Below, piece after piece: positions 7,010 through 13,774 of a stretch of 14,592 nucleotides of DNA. The translations under genes were made by a program, and so were the position numbers. A model generated the notes under the pieces. It ran no database searches, was not told where the DNA came from, and was given only the letters and a program-made list of their open reading frames with translations. How positions within the stretch are numbered: the first letter of the stretch is position 1; the number at the start of each line of letters is the position of its first letter. The DNA comes from UBA11524 sp964391995 (GTDB lineage: Bacteria > Bacillota > Clostridia > Christensenellales > Aristaeellaceae), in the NCBI GenBank assembly GCA_964391995.1, contig CAYMOM010000041.1, forward strand, positions 1 to 14,592. The letters run 5' to 3'.

Positions 7010-8032
7010 TTGGCCATTTTCGCACCCGACCTGGGGATCGACCTGGGTACTTCCAACACCGTGGTATACGTCCGCGGGCGCGGCATCGTCATCAGCGAGC
7101 CTACCATGGTTCTGATCGATGCCAACAACAAGCGCAACGTCCGCGCCGTGGGCGATGAAGCAAAGTTTCTTCTGGGCCGCACCAGCGACGCGCTGACCCT
7201 GGTTAACCCCATGCAGAAGGGCACCATTGCTGATTTTGACATGGCGGAGATCCTTCTGCGCTATTTCATCCGCAAGGCCATTGGCGTCAGCCATGTCATT
7301 AAGCCCAAGGTGGTTATTTCCGTGCCGGTGGGCCTGCCTGCTGTTTCCCGCAAAGCCGTGCGGGAGGCTGCGGAAATTGCCGGCGCCAAAACCGTTTTTC
7401 TGGTGGAAAAGCCCTTTGCTTCCGCCATTGGCTCCGGCCTGCCCGTGTACGACCCGGTGGGCAGCATGGTGGTGGACATTGGCGGCGGCACCACCGATGC
7501 GGCGGTTGTTTCCCTGGGCGGCCTGGTGGTTGGGCAGTCCATTCCCGTGGGCGGCATCTGCATGGATGAAGCCATTGTCAGCTATGCCGAAAAGATTCTC
7601 AAGGTTTCCATCGGCAGCAGAACCGCCGAGGACCTGAAGCTGGACCTGGCCACCGCCATGCCCATTGGCGAAACCAAGCAGGTGCGCATCCGGGGCAAGG
7701 CGAGCTTTTCACCCCATGTGACGGAGATCGAATTCACCTCCGCCCAGGCCAGAGAGGCCATCATGGAACCCTGCAAGGCCATTCGCAACGCCATTAAATG
7801 GGTGCTGGAGCGCACGCCGCCGGAGCTGGCGGCAGACATCATGCGCAGCGGCATTCACCTGACGGGCGGCGGTGCCCAGCTGTACGCACTGGATCAGTTT
7901 ATCGCAACCGAGCTGGGCATTTCCGTACTGATCGCCAAGGAGCCGGAGGACTGCACCGCCATGGGCCTTGGCTACCTGGTGGAAAACATGCACCTGCTGA
8001 CCCAGATGGGCAAGCAGGGCCTTTCCGATTGA
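7010..8032 (+). CDS. mreB: Rod shape-determining protein MreB, with altered catalytic motif
   Basis: MreB is the bacterial actin homologue; its membrane-bound antiparallel filaments guide the elongation machinery. The 340-residue product has the actin-fold nucleotide motifs: phosphate 1 LGIDLGTSNTVVY (8-20), phosphate 2 VVDIGGGTTDAAV (154-166) and the adenosine motif LTGGGAQLYALD (284-295). It also has the MreB signature ERTPPELAADIM (267-278). Its position immediately before mreC and mreD identifies it as MreB rather than the paralogue Mbl. Several normally invariant positions differ. The EEPxAAAIG segment reads VEKPFASAIG (132-141), putting Lys134 where the catalytic glutamate usually is. 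GGDxxDEAI reads GGICMDEAI. The usual AExxKxxIGSA reads AEDLKLDLATA. The frame is clean and the length normal, so it is not a pseudogene. The start is TTG, supported by a ribosome site at 6997-7004. Confidence 0.93.
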   Translation: MAIFAPDLGIDLGTSNTVVYVRGRGIVISEPTMVLIDANNKRNVRAVGDEAKFLLGRTSDALTLVNPMQKGTIADFDMAEILLRYFIRKAIGVSHVIKPKVVISVPVGLPAVSRKAVREAAEIAGAKTVFLVEKPFASAIGSGLPVYDPVGSMVVDIGGGTTDAAVVSLGGLVVGQSIPVGGICMDEAIVSYAEKILKVSIGSRTAEDLKLDLATAMPIGETKQVRIRGKASFSPHVTEIEFTSAQAREAIMEPCKAIRNAIKWVLERTPPELAADIMRSGIHLTGGGAQLYALDQFIATELGISVLIAKEPEDCTAMGLGYLVENMHLLTQMGKQGLSD

Positions 8033-8063
8033 TTCCGCAAGCAAAGCGAGGTGATACCCACCC

Positions 8064-9536
8064 ATGGCATTGAAGGACAGGGAGCAGCCTTCCCAGCAGG
8101 ATGTGCTGCCCACCTATGACGATTTTCAGTATGACGATTTGGACAGCATTACCCGTGACCTGCCCAAGCCCAAGCCCCAGAAGCCTGCCCCGGAAGAAAC
8201 CCCGGAGGACTTCGATACCCCCGAGGATGCCCTGGAAAAGCTGAGCCGGCAGCGCAAGGCCCAGGACGAAGCGCTGGAAGGCGCCGCCCTGGTGGGCCGC
8301 ATGCGGAAAAGACACCAGGATTCCGCCCGCCAGCAGACCGAGGAAAAGCGCGAGCGCCTGCAGCTGAAGCCCGGAACACGCAAATTGCTGCTGATTATCA
8401 TTTCCATTGTTATTCTCGGCTTTTTCGCCGCCATGGCGGCCTTTCGCATCATGCCTTCTCCCCCCGGCTTTTTAGAGGCGCCCGAAGGCCTCCTGGCCCA
8501 GGTTCTCACCCCGGTGCAAAGCGCCTTTTCCACCGTGACAGAGAGCTTTGCCGGCTATCTTCGCACGCTGAAGCTCCGGTCCAACCTGGAAAGCGAGTAT
8601 AACAAGCTCCGTGCCGAAAACGAACAGCTGGTGTATCAGGCCATGCTGGCAGAGGAATTGCAGAACACCCTTTCCCAGTTTGAAAACATGTACGACGAAA
8701 TGTCCGTTAACGAAAACATGGATCCCATTGCCTGCACGGTCATCGGCAAGGGTGACGGCAACTATTTCTCCACCTTCACCATCAACAGGGGCAGCCGGGA
8801 CGGCATTGAGGATTACATGGCCGTTACCATTTCCGGCGCTCTGGTGGGCTATACCGAAAACGTGACGGAAACCAAATCCCAGGTGCGCACGATTATCGAC
8901 AGCGAGGCCTCCATCGCCGGGCTGATCCAGTCCAGCCGTGACCAGGGCACCATCCGCGGCACCCTGGGCATTGACGGCGAGCCTATGTGCCGCATGTATT
9001 ACCTGCCGGACGACCACCTTCCCCGCCCGGGTGATGTGGTGGTTACCTCCGGCGTGGGCATGTCCTTCCCCAAGGGCATCCCCATTGGCACCGTGCGGGA
9101 ATCCACCCGCGGCATGGATGCCAACAAGCAATACATCGTTGTGGAGCCAAAGGCGGATTTTGAGCACCTGGAGTATGTGCTCGTCCTGCGCTACAAACCG
9201 GCGGCTGAAGCTGTTCAGGGCCGCGAATCCACCTACAGCGAGTTTGTTGCCCTGCCCACGGTGCGGCCCATGCCCACCCTGCGCATCGGCAGCACCAGCG
9301 TGTGGGGCGCCACCGCCACCCCTGACCCGGATGCCACGCCCACACCCACGCCTACACCTACACCCACACCCACGCCTACACCCACGCCTACACCGGAACC
9401 CACCATCGCCGGCCCGGTGTACGAGTACAAGGTCTTCAGCGATGACCCGACCCCCACGCCTTCCCCCACGCCCACACCCTCCCCCACACCCTTCATCACC
9501 CTGAGTCCCCTGGACATGACCTATGAGGAGGACTGA
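8064..9536 (+). CDS. mreC: Cell shape-determining protein MreC with extended N- and C-termini
   Basis: MreC links cytosolic MreB to the external PBP2-RodA synthase and self-associates into tubes or filaments. The 490-residue product is much longer than the usual 270-370. Residues 1-106 are a charged, probably disordered cytosolic tail, acidic at first (TYDDFQYDDLDSITRD), then Pro/Glu-rich, then basic. Residues 108-128 are the single membrane helix. Residues 165-208 form the coiled coil (LRSNLESEYNKLRAENEQL). About 215-378 is the beta-barrel MreC core (NRGSRDGI at 241-248; VVVTSGVGMSFPKGIPIGTV at 325-344). From about 395 the outer tail is low complexity: ten consecutive Thr-Pro pairs (425-444), a short spacer with Tyr residues, then a second Thr/Ser-Pro tract (462-476). 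The ATG has AGGTGA (8050-8055) 8 nt upstream. mreD follows after 3 nt. Confidence 0.94.
   Translation: MALKDREQPSQQDVLPTYDDFQYDDLDSITRDLPKPKPQKPAPEETPEDFDTPEDALEKLSRQRKAQDEALEGAALVGRMRKRHQDSARQQTEEKRERLQLKPGTRKLLLIIISIVILGFFAAMAAFRIMPSPPGFLEAPEGLLAQVLTPVQSAFSTVTESFAGYLRTLKLRSNLESEYNKLRAENEQLVYQAMLAEELQNTLSQFENMYDEMSVNENMDPIACTVIGKGDGNYFSTFTINRGSRDGIEDYMAVTISGALVGYTENVTETKSQVRTIIDSEASIAGLIQSSRDQGTIRGTLGIDGEPMCRMYYLPDDHLPRPGDVVVTSGVGMSFPKGIPIGTVRESTRGMDANKQYIVVEPKADFEHLEYVLVLRYKPAAEAVQGRESTYSEFVALPTVRPMPTLRIGSTSVWGATATPDPDATPTPTPTPTPTPTPTPTPTPEPTIAGPVYEYKVFSDDPTPTPSPTPTPSPTPFITLSPLDMTYEED
9336..9395 (+). repeat. Hexanucleotide repeat coding (Thr-Pro)10 in mreC
   Basis: Ten tandem copies of a degenerate 6-base unit ACNCCN, mostly ACACCC, ACGCCT or ACACCT, encode alternating Thr and Pro. 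A second, less regular tract of the same type, with Ser codons interspersed, lies at 9450-9491. Because the unit is 6 bases, gain or loss of copies would change the tail by two residues without breaking the frame. Confidence 0.9.
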
Positions 9537-9539
9537 CCT

Positions 9540-10145
9540 GTGCGGTTTTTGAAATCCCTGTACCGGGCAGGCCTGGGGCAGCTCAAGTTCTTCCTGGTGG
9601 TGCTGCTGGGCTATCTGTTTCAGGTGTGCGTGATGCCCTACCTGCGCATTGGCGATGTTACACCCTCGCTGCTGTGCGCCATCATCGCCATCATCACCGT
9701 GGGGTACGACAAGCTGCGGGCCGTGTGGGTGGGCTGCATGTATGGCATCCTGATGGAAACCATGTGTCCCACCATCACCCTGCTGAACCTGATGCTCTAC
9801 CCCCTCAGCGCCTTCTTCCTTTGCCTGGCCTTTTCCGACAAGAGCGAGAAAAGCCTGGAGGCCGAACGCTCCCTGGGCAAGGAGGCCCGCAACGCCAACC
9901 CGTACCTGCGCATGCTGGGCTGCGCCGCCGCCAATGTTTCCCTGCATGAAACGGTCAACGTGGTTTACATGTACCTTGGCGGCGCGGAAATCGGCCTGGC
10001 TGCCATCGCCAAGGCGCTGGGCAGCGTGCTGTGGTCCACCATGCTCACGGGCATCATCATGGTGCCGGTGCGCCGCTTTCTGGGCTTCAAAAAGCTGCCC
10101 AAGAACCCCCAGCCCAAGCCCCAATTCCACATTGGCCGAGCCTGA
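9540..10145 (+). CDS. mreD: Rod shape-determining protein MreD
   Basis: MreD is an integral membrane partner of MreC and part of the elongation complex. The 201 residues contain about six hydrophobic segments (roughly 16-35, 41-56, 60-76, 77-97, 126-147 and 151-176). The pattern GxxxGILMETMCP near residue 69 and the position directly after mreC support the call; sequence conservation in this family is low. A charged loop (about 98-122, DKSEKSLEAERSLGKEAR) separates the fourth and fifth segments, and a proline-rich basic tail follows the last one. The start is GTG 9540, with AGGAGGA (9526-9532) inside the end of mreC. The 3-nt gap suggests translational coupling. The next gene begins 49 nt later. 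Confidence 0.88.
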   Translation: MRFLKSLYRAGLGQLKFFLVVLLGYLFQVCVMPYLRIGDVTPSLLCAIIAIITVGYDKLRAVWVGCMYGILMETMCPTITLLNLMLYPLSAFFLCLAFSDKSEKSLEAERSLGKEARNANPYLRMLGCAAANVSLHETVNVVYMYLGGAEIGLAAIAKALGSVLWSTMLTGIIMVPVRRFLGFKKLPKNPQPKPQFHIGRA

Positions 10146-10180
10146 AACTGACGGCTGCGCCCTTATGCAGTCCGCCTGAA

Positions 10181-10186
10181 AGGAGG
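10181..10186 (+). promoter_or_regulatory. Ribosome binding site deciding the TTG start of the PBP2 gene
   Basis: A perfect AGGAGG lies 8 nt before TTG 10195. The in-frame ATG at 10204 would be 17 nt away, so the TTG is preferred. Confidence 0.75.
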
Positions 10187-10194
10187 TTTCCCGC

Positions 10195-12753
10195 TTGAAC
10201 AAAATGACCCCGGGCATGCGCGCCCGGTACATCGCCTTTGTCTTTATTCTGCTGCTGATGTTTTCCTACCTGGCCTCGGGCCTGGTGCGCCTGCAGCTGC
10301 AAAACTCCGAGGAGTATGCCGAAAAGGCCGAGTCCACCCGCACAAAAACCATTGCCATCACCGGCAAGCGCGGCAATATTACCGATGCGGATTCCGTCAT
10401 CCTGGCAGAGGATGAACTGGTCTACAACGTAACCTTCTACAAGGACGGCTCCCAGACCAGCCGCGCCAGCTATCTGGCCTTCTCCAAATCCATTATTGAT
10501 ACCATTGCCATCATCGAGAAAAATGGCGGCGAGCTGGCCATTGATTTCGTCATCGAGCGCGACCCGGAAACCAACGAGTGGGTTTTCAATTTCGGTTCCG
10601 GCGTCAGCGACAGCGTGCTGGAAAAGCGCGAATCCCAGTGGCGCAGCAACAACTACGTTTCGGAAAAGAGTTACCCAACACCTGCGGACTGCATCAACCG
10701 CCTGCGGGAAAAGTTCCGCCTGGCCACCACCGAGGCAGAACGCCAGGCCCTGCTGGACTATGACGCCAGCAAGGAATATCCCGCTGAGGATGTTCTCATG
10801 GTGGATGAAGCCACCATGCTGAAGGTCATGTCGGTCTACTCCGAAATGCAGATGAACGTGTACAACTCCCAGCCTATTGTGATTGCCGAGGATGTGAAGT
10901 ACGAAACCGTCATCGAGGTGGAAACCAAGTCCATGTCCCTTTCCGGCATGGAGATTTCCGTGGGCACCAAGCGCGTGTACCCCCGTTCCACCCTGGCCAG
11001 CCAGATCATCGGCTACACCGGCGCCATTCCCAGCCAGAGCAAGTGGGCCGAGCTGCAGGTTAAGGGCTATTCCTACAACGATACCATCGGCCGCGATGGC
11101 ATTGAATCCTCCATGGAGGACTGGCTGACCGCCAATTCCTCCCTGCGCAAGGGCAGCCGCGTGGTGGAGCGGGACAACTATTCCAAGGTCATCCGCGAGC
11201 TTTCCTACACCGCGCCCCAGGACGGCAACAACGTGAAGCTGACACTGATTGCCAGCTATCAGCAAATGGCGGAGCGGGCCGTGGCTGAAAACGTGAACAC
11301 CATAAGGGACAAGCAGGAATCCCTGATGACCAGCGATTCCTGGCTGGAGGCCAACAAGGAGGACATCGCCAACCGGAACTGGGAGAAGTATCCCATGTCC
11401 CTGGCCGAGCACGGCTGTATGATCGTCCTTGACATGGAGGACCGGGTGCTGGCCATGGCCAACTATCCCACCTACGACCTGAACGCCCTGGTTTCCGGCG
11501 GCAAGGACGCCATCGCCATCCTTTCGGACGAACGGAACCTGCTTCTGAACTACGGCATTCATGCCCGCGGCACGCCTGGCTCCATTTTCAAGATGGTCAC
11601 CGGCTACGGCGCTTTGGCAGAGGGTGAACTGCAGGTGAACGAGCGCATTTCCGACGGCGGCTACTTCACCACCTACAACAACGACTTGTCCACCGCACCT
11701 AAGTGCTGGATTAACCTGAACCGCATTGGCGACCATGCCAACCAGACCATTGTGGAGGGTCTTTCCCACTCCTGCAACTATTTCTTCTACGAGCTGGGTC
11801 ACCGCCTGGGTGAGGAGCGGTTGTACCGCTATGCATCGCTCTTCGGCCTCACCTCCCGCACAGGCATTGACCTGCCCGGCGAGGTGCGCAGCGTGGTTGG
11901 ATCCCAAAACACCCTGTATGATACCACCAAGGCCATGAACGAGGCCAGCCAGGATACCTCCCTGCCCATCATTGTTTTCAACGCCATCAAGACGCACCTG
12001 AAAAACCAGGGTGCTTCCCGCAACATTGAATATGATGACGAGCGTCTTTCCGTGTGCACCAAGCGGCTGATGGACATGGCCGTCAACACCCCCGAAAGCG
12101 AATGGGTCAAGAACATGCGCACTATCCTGATGGAGGAGCTGAACATGACCAAGGAAATGGTCTATTCCCGCCTTGTCATCAGCGATGCCTACAACTACAT
12201 GAACACCATTGTGTGGGGCGGCGCTCAGACCATTCTGACAGCCATAGGCCAGTCTGTTACGGTGGTTACCCCCATTGCCGTAGCCCGCTATGTGTGCGCC
12301 ATTGCCAACGGCGGCGTGATCTACAACGTTTCCATTATCGATTCCATCACCTCTCCCGAGGGTGAGATTCTCACCCAGCGGGAGCCGGAGCTGATCAACA
12401 CCCTGGAGTATGCCGATGAATACCTGCCCCTGATCCGCAAAGGGATGAAGGGCGTGGTTGACGAATCCGGTACCGCAAAGACCTTCTATCGCGGCTTTGA
12501 CTATCAGGACGAGATGGCTGCCAAAACAGGTACCGCCCAGGTTACCTCCATCGACCTGGAAAACAACGCCTGGCAGGTGGCCTTCGTCCCCTATGACAAC
12601 CCGGAAATCGCCATTGCTGTTTTCATCCCCAACGGCTATTCCGGCGGCTATGCCTCCCCTGCCATCCGCACCTTTGTCCAGTGGTACATGGATCAAAAGG
12701 TGCTCCGCACCACCGATTACGTTCTCCCATCCGGCAATTCCCTGGCCCCGTGA
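10195..12753 (+). CDS. mrdA: Penicillin-binding protein 2 (class B PBP, elongation transpeptidase)
   Basis: This class B PBP cross-links peptidoglycan and is the transpeptidase partner of RodA. Residues 12-34 form the single N-terminal membrane anchor (YIAFVFILLLMFSYLASGLV), followed by the external pedestal/dimerisation region (from RGNITDADS at 59 to about 340). The transpeptidase domain has SIFK with nucleophile Ser463 (463-466), SCN (526-528) and KTG (777-779), in the right order. Two features are unusual. The protein is 852 residues, against about 630-720 for E. coli PBP2 and B. subtilis PBP2A. The stretch between the GIDLPGE motif (557-563) and the AIGQ/TPIAVA segment (683-697) is about 120 residues, roughly 70 more than in E. 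coli PBP2. The second motif is SCN rather than the commoner SSN or SAN. The frame is intact. Context after mreBCD supports the elongation role over SpoVD/FtsI. Confidence 0.92.
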   Translation: MNKMTPGMRARYIAFVFILLLMFSYLASGLVRLQLQNSEEYAEKAESTRTKTIAITGKRGNITDADSVILAEDELVYNVTFYKDGSQTSRASYLAFSKSIIDTIAIIEKNGGELAIDFVIERDPETNEWVFNFGSGVSDSVLEKRESQWRSNNYVSEKSYPTPADCINRLREKFRLATTEAERQALLDYDASKEYPAEDVLMVDEATMLKVMSVYSEMQMNVYNSQPIVIAEDVKYETVIEVETKSMSLSGMEISVGTKRVYPRSTLASQIIGYTGAIPSQSKWAELQVKGYSYNDTIGRDGIESSMEDWLTANSSLRKGSRVVERDNYSKVIRELSYTAPQDGNNVKLTLIASYQQMAERAVAENVNTIRDKQESLMTSDSWLEANKEDIANRNWEKYPMSLAEHGCMIVLDMEDRVLAMANYPTYDLNALVSGGKDAIAILSDERNLLLNYGIHARGTPGSIFKMVTGYGALAEGELQVNERISDGGYFTTYNNDLSTAPKCWINLNRIGDHANQTIVEGLSHSCNYFFYELGHRLGEERLYRYASLFGLTSRTGIDLPGEVRSVVGSQNTLYDTTKAMNEASQDTSLPIIVFNAIKTHLKNQGASRNIEYDDERLSVCTKRLMDMAVNTPESEWVKNMRTILMEELNMTKEMVYSRLVISDAYNYMNTIVWGGAQTILTAIGQSVTVVTPIAVARYVCAIANGGVIYNVSIIDSITSPEGEILTQREPELINTLEYADEYLPLIRKGMKGVVDESGTAKTFYRGFDYQDEMAAKTGTAQVTSIDLENNAWQVAFVPYDNPEIAIAVFIPNGYSGGYASPAIRTFVQWYMDQKVLRTTDYVLPSGNSLAP

Positions 12754-12925
12754 CCAGAGGGCGCTGCCCTCTAGGCTCCCGCCAGGGCGCTGCCCTGGAC
12801 CCGCTAAGGGATTTCATCCCTTAAGAATCCCACATTTGATGGTGCAGCGTGCACCAGCCAAGCTGGGGTCACGGTGCGCGACAGGCGCACCGCAACGCGG
12901 GAGCGCTGCTTTGCGGCGCTGCTTT
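12754..12925. repeat. Array of perfect hairpins between the PBP2 gene and minD
   Basis: The 205-nt gap holds closely spaced inverted repeats. Hairpin 1 is AGAGGGC/GCCCTCT with a 3-nt loop (12756-12772). Hairpin 2 is CCAGGGC/GCCCTGG with the same GCT loop (12782-12798). Hairpin 3 is TAAGGGA/TCCCTTA (12805-12823). Hairpin 4 is TGGTGCA/TGCACCA (12840-12856). Hairpin 5 is CGGTGCGC/GCGCACCG (12872-12892). Hairpin 6 is AGCGCTGC/GCGGCGCT with one G-T pair (12902-12920). Hairpins 1 and 2 share the 13-mer AGGGCGCTGCCCT at 12758 and 12784, exactly 26 nt apart. A 10-mer GCGCTGCTTT recurs at 12903 and 12916. No stem is followed by a good T-tract. This looks like a dispersed intergenic palindromic element, possibly acting on RNA stability or attenuation. 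The remaining bases to 12958 contain only the minD ribosome site. Confidence 0.75.
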
Positions 12926-12958
12926 CATTACTTTTCGACGCTGTTAGAGGTGATTTAT

Positions 12959-13774
12959 ATGGGTCAGGTTTGGATGATCGCATCGGGCAAGGGCGGCGTG
13001 GGCAAATCCACCATCGCCGCAGCGCTGGGCACTGCGTTGGCCCGGCAAGGCAGCAAGGTCTGCATTGTGGATGCGGACATCGGCCTTCGGGATCAGGATG
13101 CCATTCTCGGCCTGCAGGATCGCATTGTATACGACCTGCTGGACGTGGCACGGAAGGATTGCACCCTGCCTCAGGCCCTGATCAGCCCTGCCGATGAACC
13201 GCGCCTGTCCCTGCTGCCCGCTGCCCAGTTCCACCGGGCCAAGGAGCTGGAGCGCAAATCTTTCCGCAAAATCCTGCTGCTCCTTCAGCAGAGCAACGAT
13301 TTTGTGCTCATCGACTGCCCCGCGGGCATCGAGCGTGGGCTCCGCAGCCTGATTTCTCCCCTGATTGACCATACCCTCATCGTCTGCACGCCGGATGATG
13401 TGTGCATCCGCAATGCGGAACGGGTGTCCGCCCTTTTGCAGGAGAAGGAGCTTCCCCGGCCTCAGCTGATTGTCAACCGGCTGGATGCGCAGCTTATCCA
13501 GCAGGGTGAGATGTTCTCCGCCGCCACCGTGGCCCAAGCCCTGGACCTGGAGCTGCTGGGCGAGATTCCCGAGGAGCCCATGGTCTACCGGGCGCTGCTG
13601 AAGCACCTGTCCCTGATGGATGTGGACTGCGATGGCCGCAGCGCCCTGTGGCGGATTGCCCGCCGCATGCGGGGTGAAAATGCCGCGCTTCCCGGCTTCG
13701 GCACGGCACGGCCCGGCTTCTTCCGCCGTCTTTTCGGCCCCAAGCTCAAGGAGGTCAAGCGCATTGATAGCTGA
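12959..13774 (+). CDS. minD: Septum site-determining ATPase MinD
   Basis: MinD is a membrane-cycling ATPase that recruits the FtsZ inhibitor MinC and so helps to place the division site. The 271 residues show the deviant Walker A GKGGVGKST (10-18, signature Lys11), VDADIGLRDQD (37-47), GLQDRIVYDLLDV (51-63) and DCPAGIERG (119-127), all diagnostic of MinD rather than ParA. The C-terminus GFFRRLFGPKLK (253-264) matches the amphipathic membrane-targeting helix. The ATG has AGAGGTGA (12946-12953) 5 nt upstream. Neither minC nor minE is adjacent: the upstream gap carries only a hairpin array, and downstream the rodA start overlaps by 11 bases. MinD may work with MinC encoded elsewhere, or with another partner such as DivIVA or MinJ-like proteins; this cannot be decided here. 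Confidence 0.93.
   Translation: MGQVWMIASGKGGVGKSTIAAALGTALARQGSKVCIVDADIGLRDQDAILGLQDRIVYDLLDVARKDCTLPQALISPADEPRLSLLPAAQFHRAKELERKSFRKILLLLQQSNDFVLIDCPAGIERGLRSLISPLIDHTLIVCTPDDVCIRNAERVSALLQEKELPRPQLIVNRLDAQLIQQGEMFSAATVAQALDLELLGEIPEEPMVYRALLKHLSLMDVDCDGRSALWRIARRMRGENAALPGFGTARPGFFRRLFGPKLKEVKRIDS
13748..13755 (+). promoter_or_regulatory. Ribosome binding site deciding the TTG start of rodA
   Basis: AAGGAGGT inside the end of minD lies 8 nt before TTG 13764. This is a near-ideal site, and no in-frame ATG occurs before the first membrane segment. Confidence 0.8.

Noticed and set aside
6982..7010. Separate promoter for mreB (TTGACC at 6982-6987)
   Set aside because: No acceptable -10 box lies 16-18 nt downstream; that position already overlaps the ribosome site and start of mreB.
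9336..9491. CRISPR-like or satellite array
   Set aside because: The repeat unit is 6 bases, has no spacers, stays in frame within mreC, and encodes a Thr-Pro tail.
8472..12696. Very long minus-strand open frames opposite mreC, mreD and the PBP2 gene (8472-10232, 10087-12696)
   Set aside because: They are shadows created by third-position GC bias. The translations are repetitive Gly/His/Val/Leu-rich with no motifs or ribosome-site context.
12902..12938. Intrinsic terminator after the PBP2 gene
   Set aside because: The last hairpin is followed by GCTTTCATTACTTTT rather than a continuous T-tract, and it lies about 150 nt from the stop. Partial attenuation is possible but unsupported.
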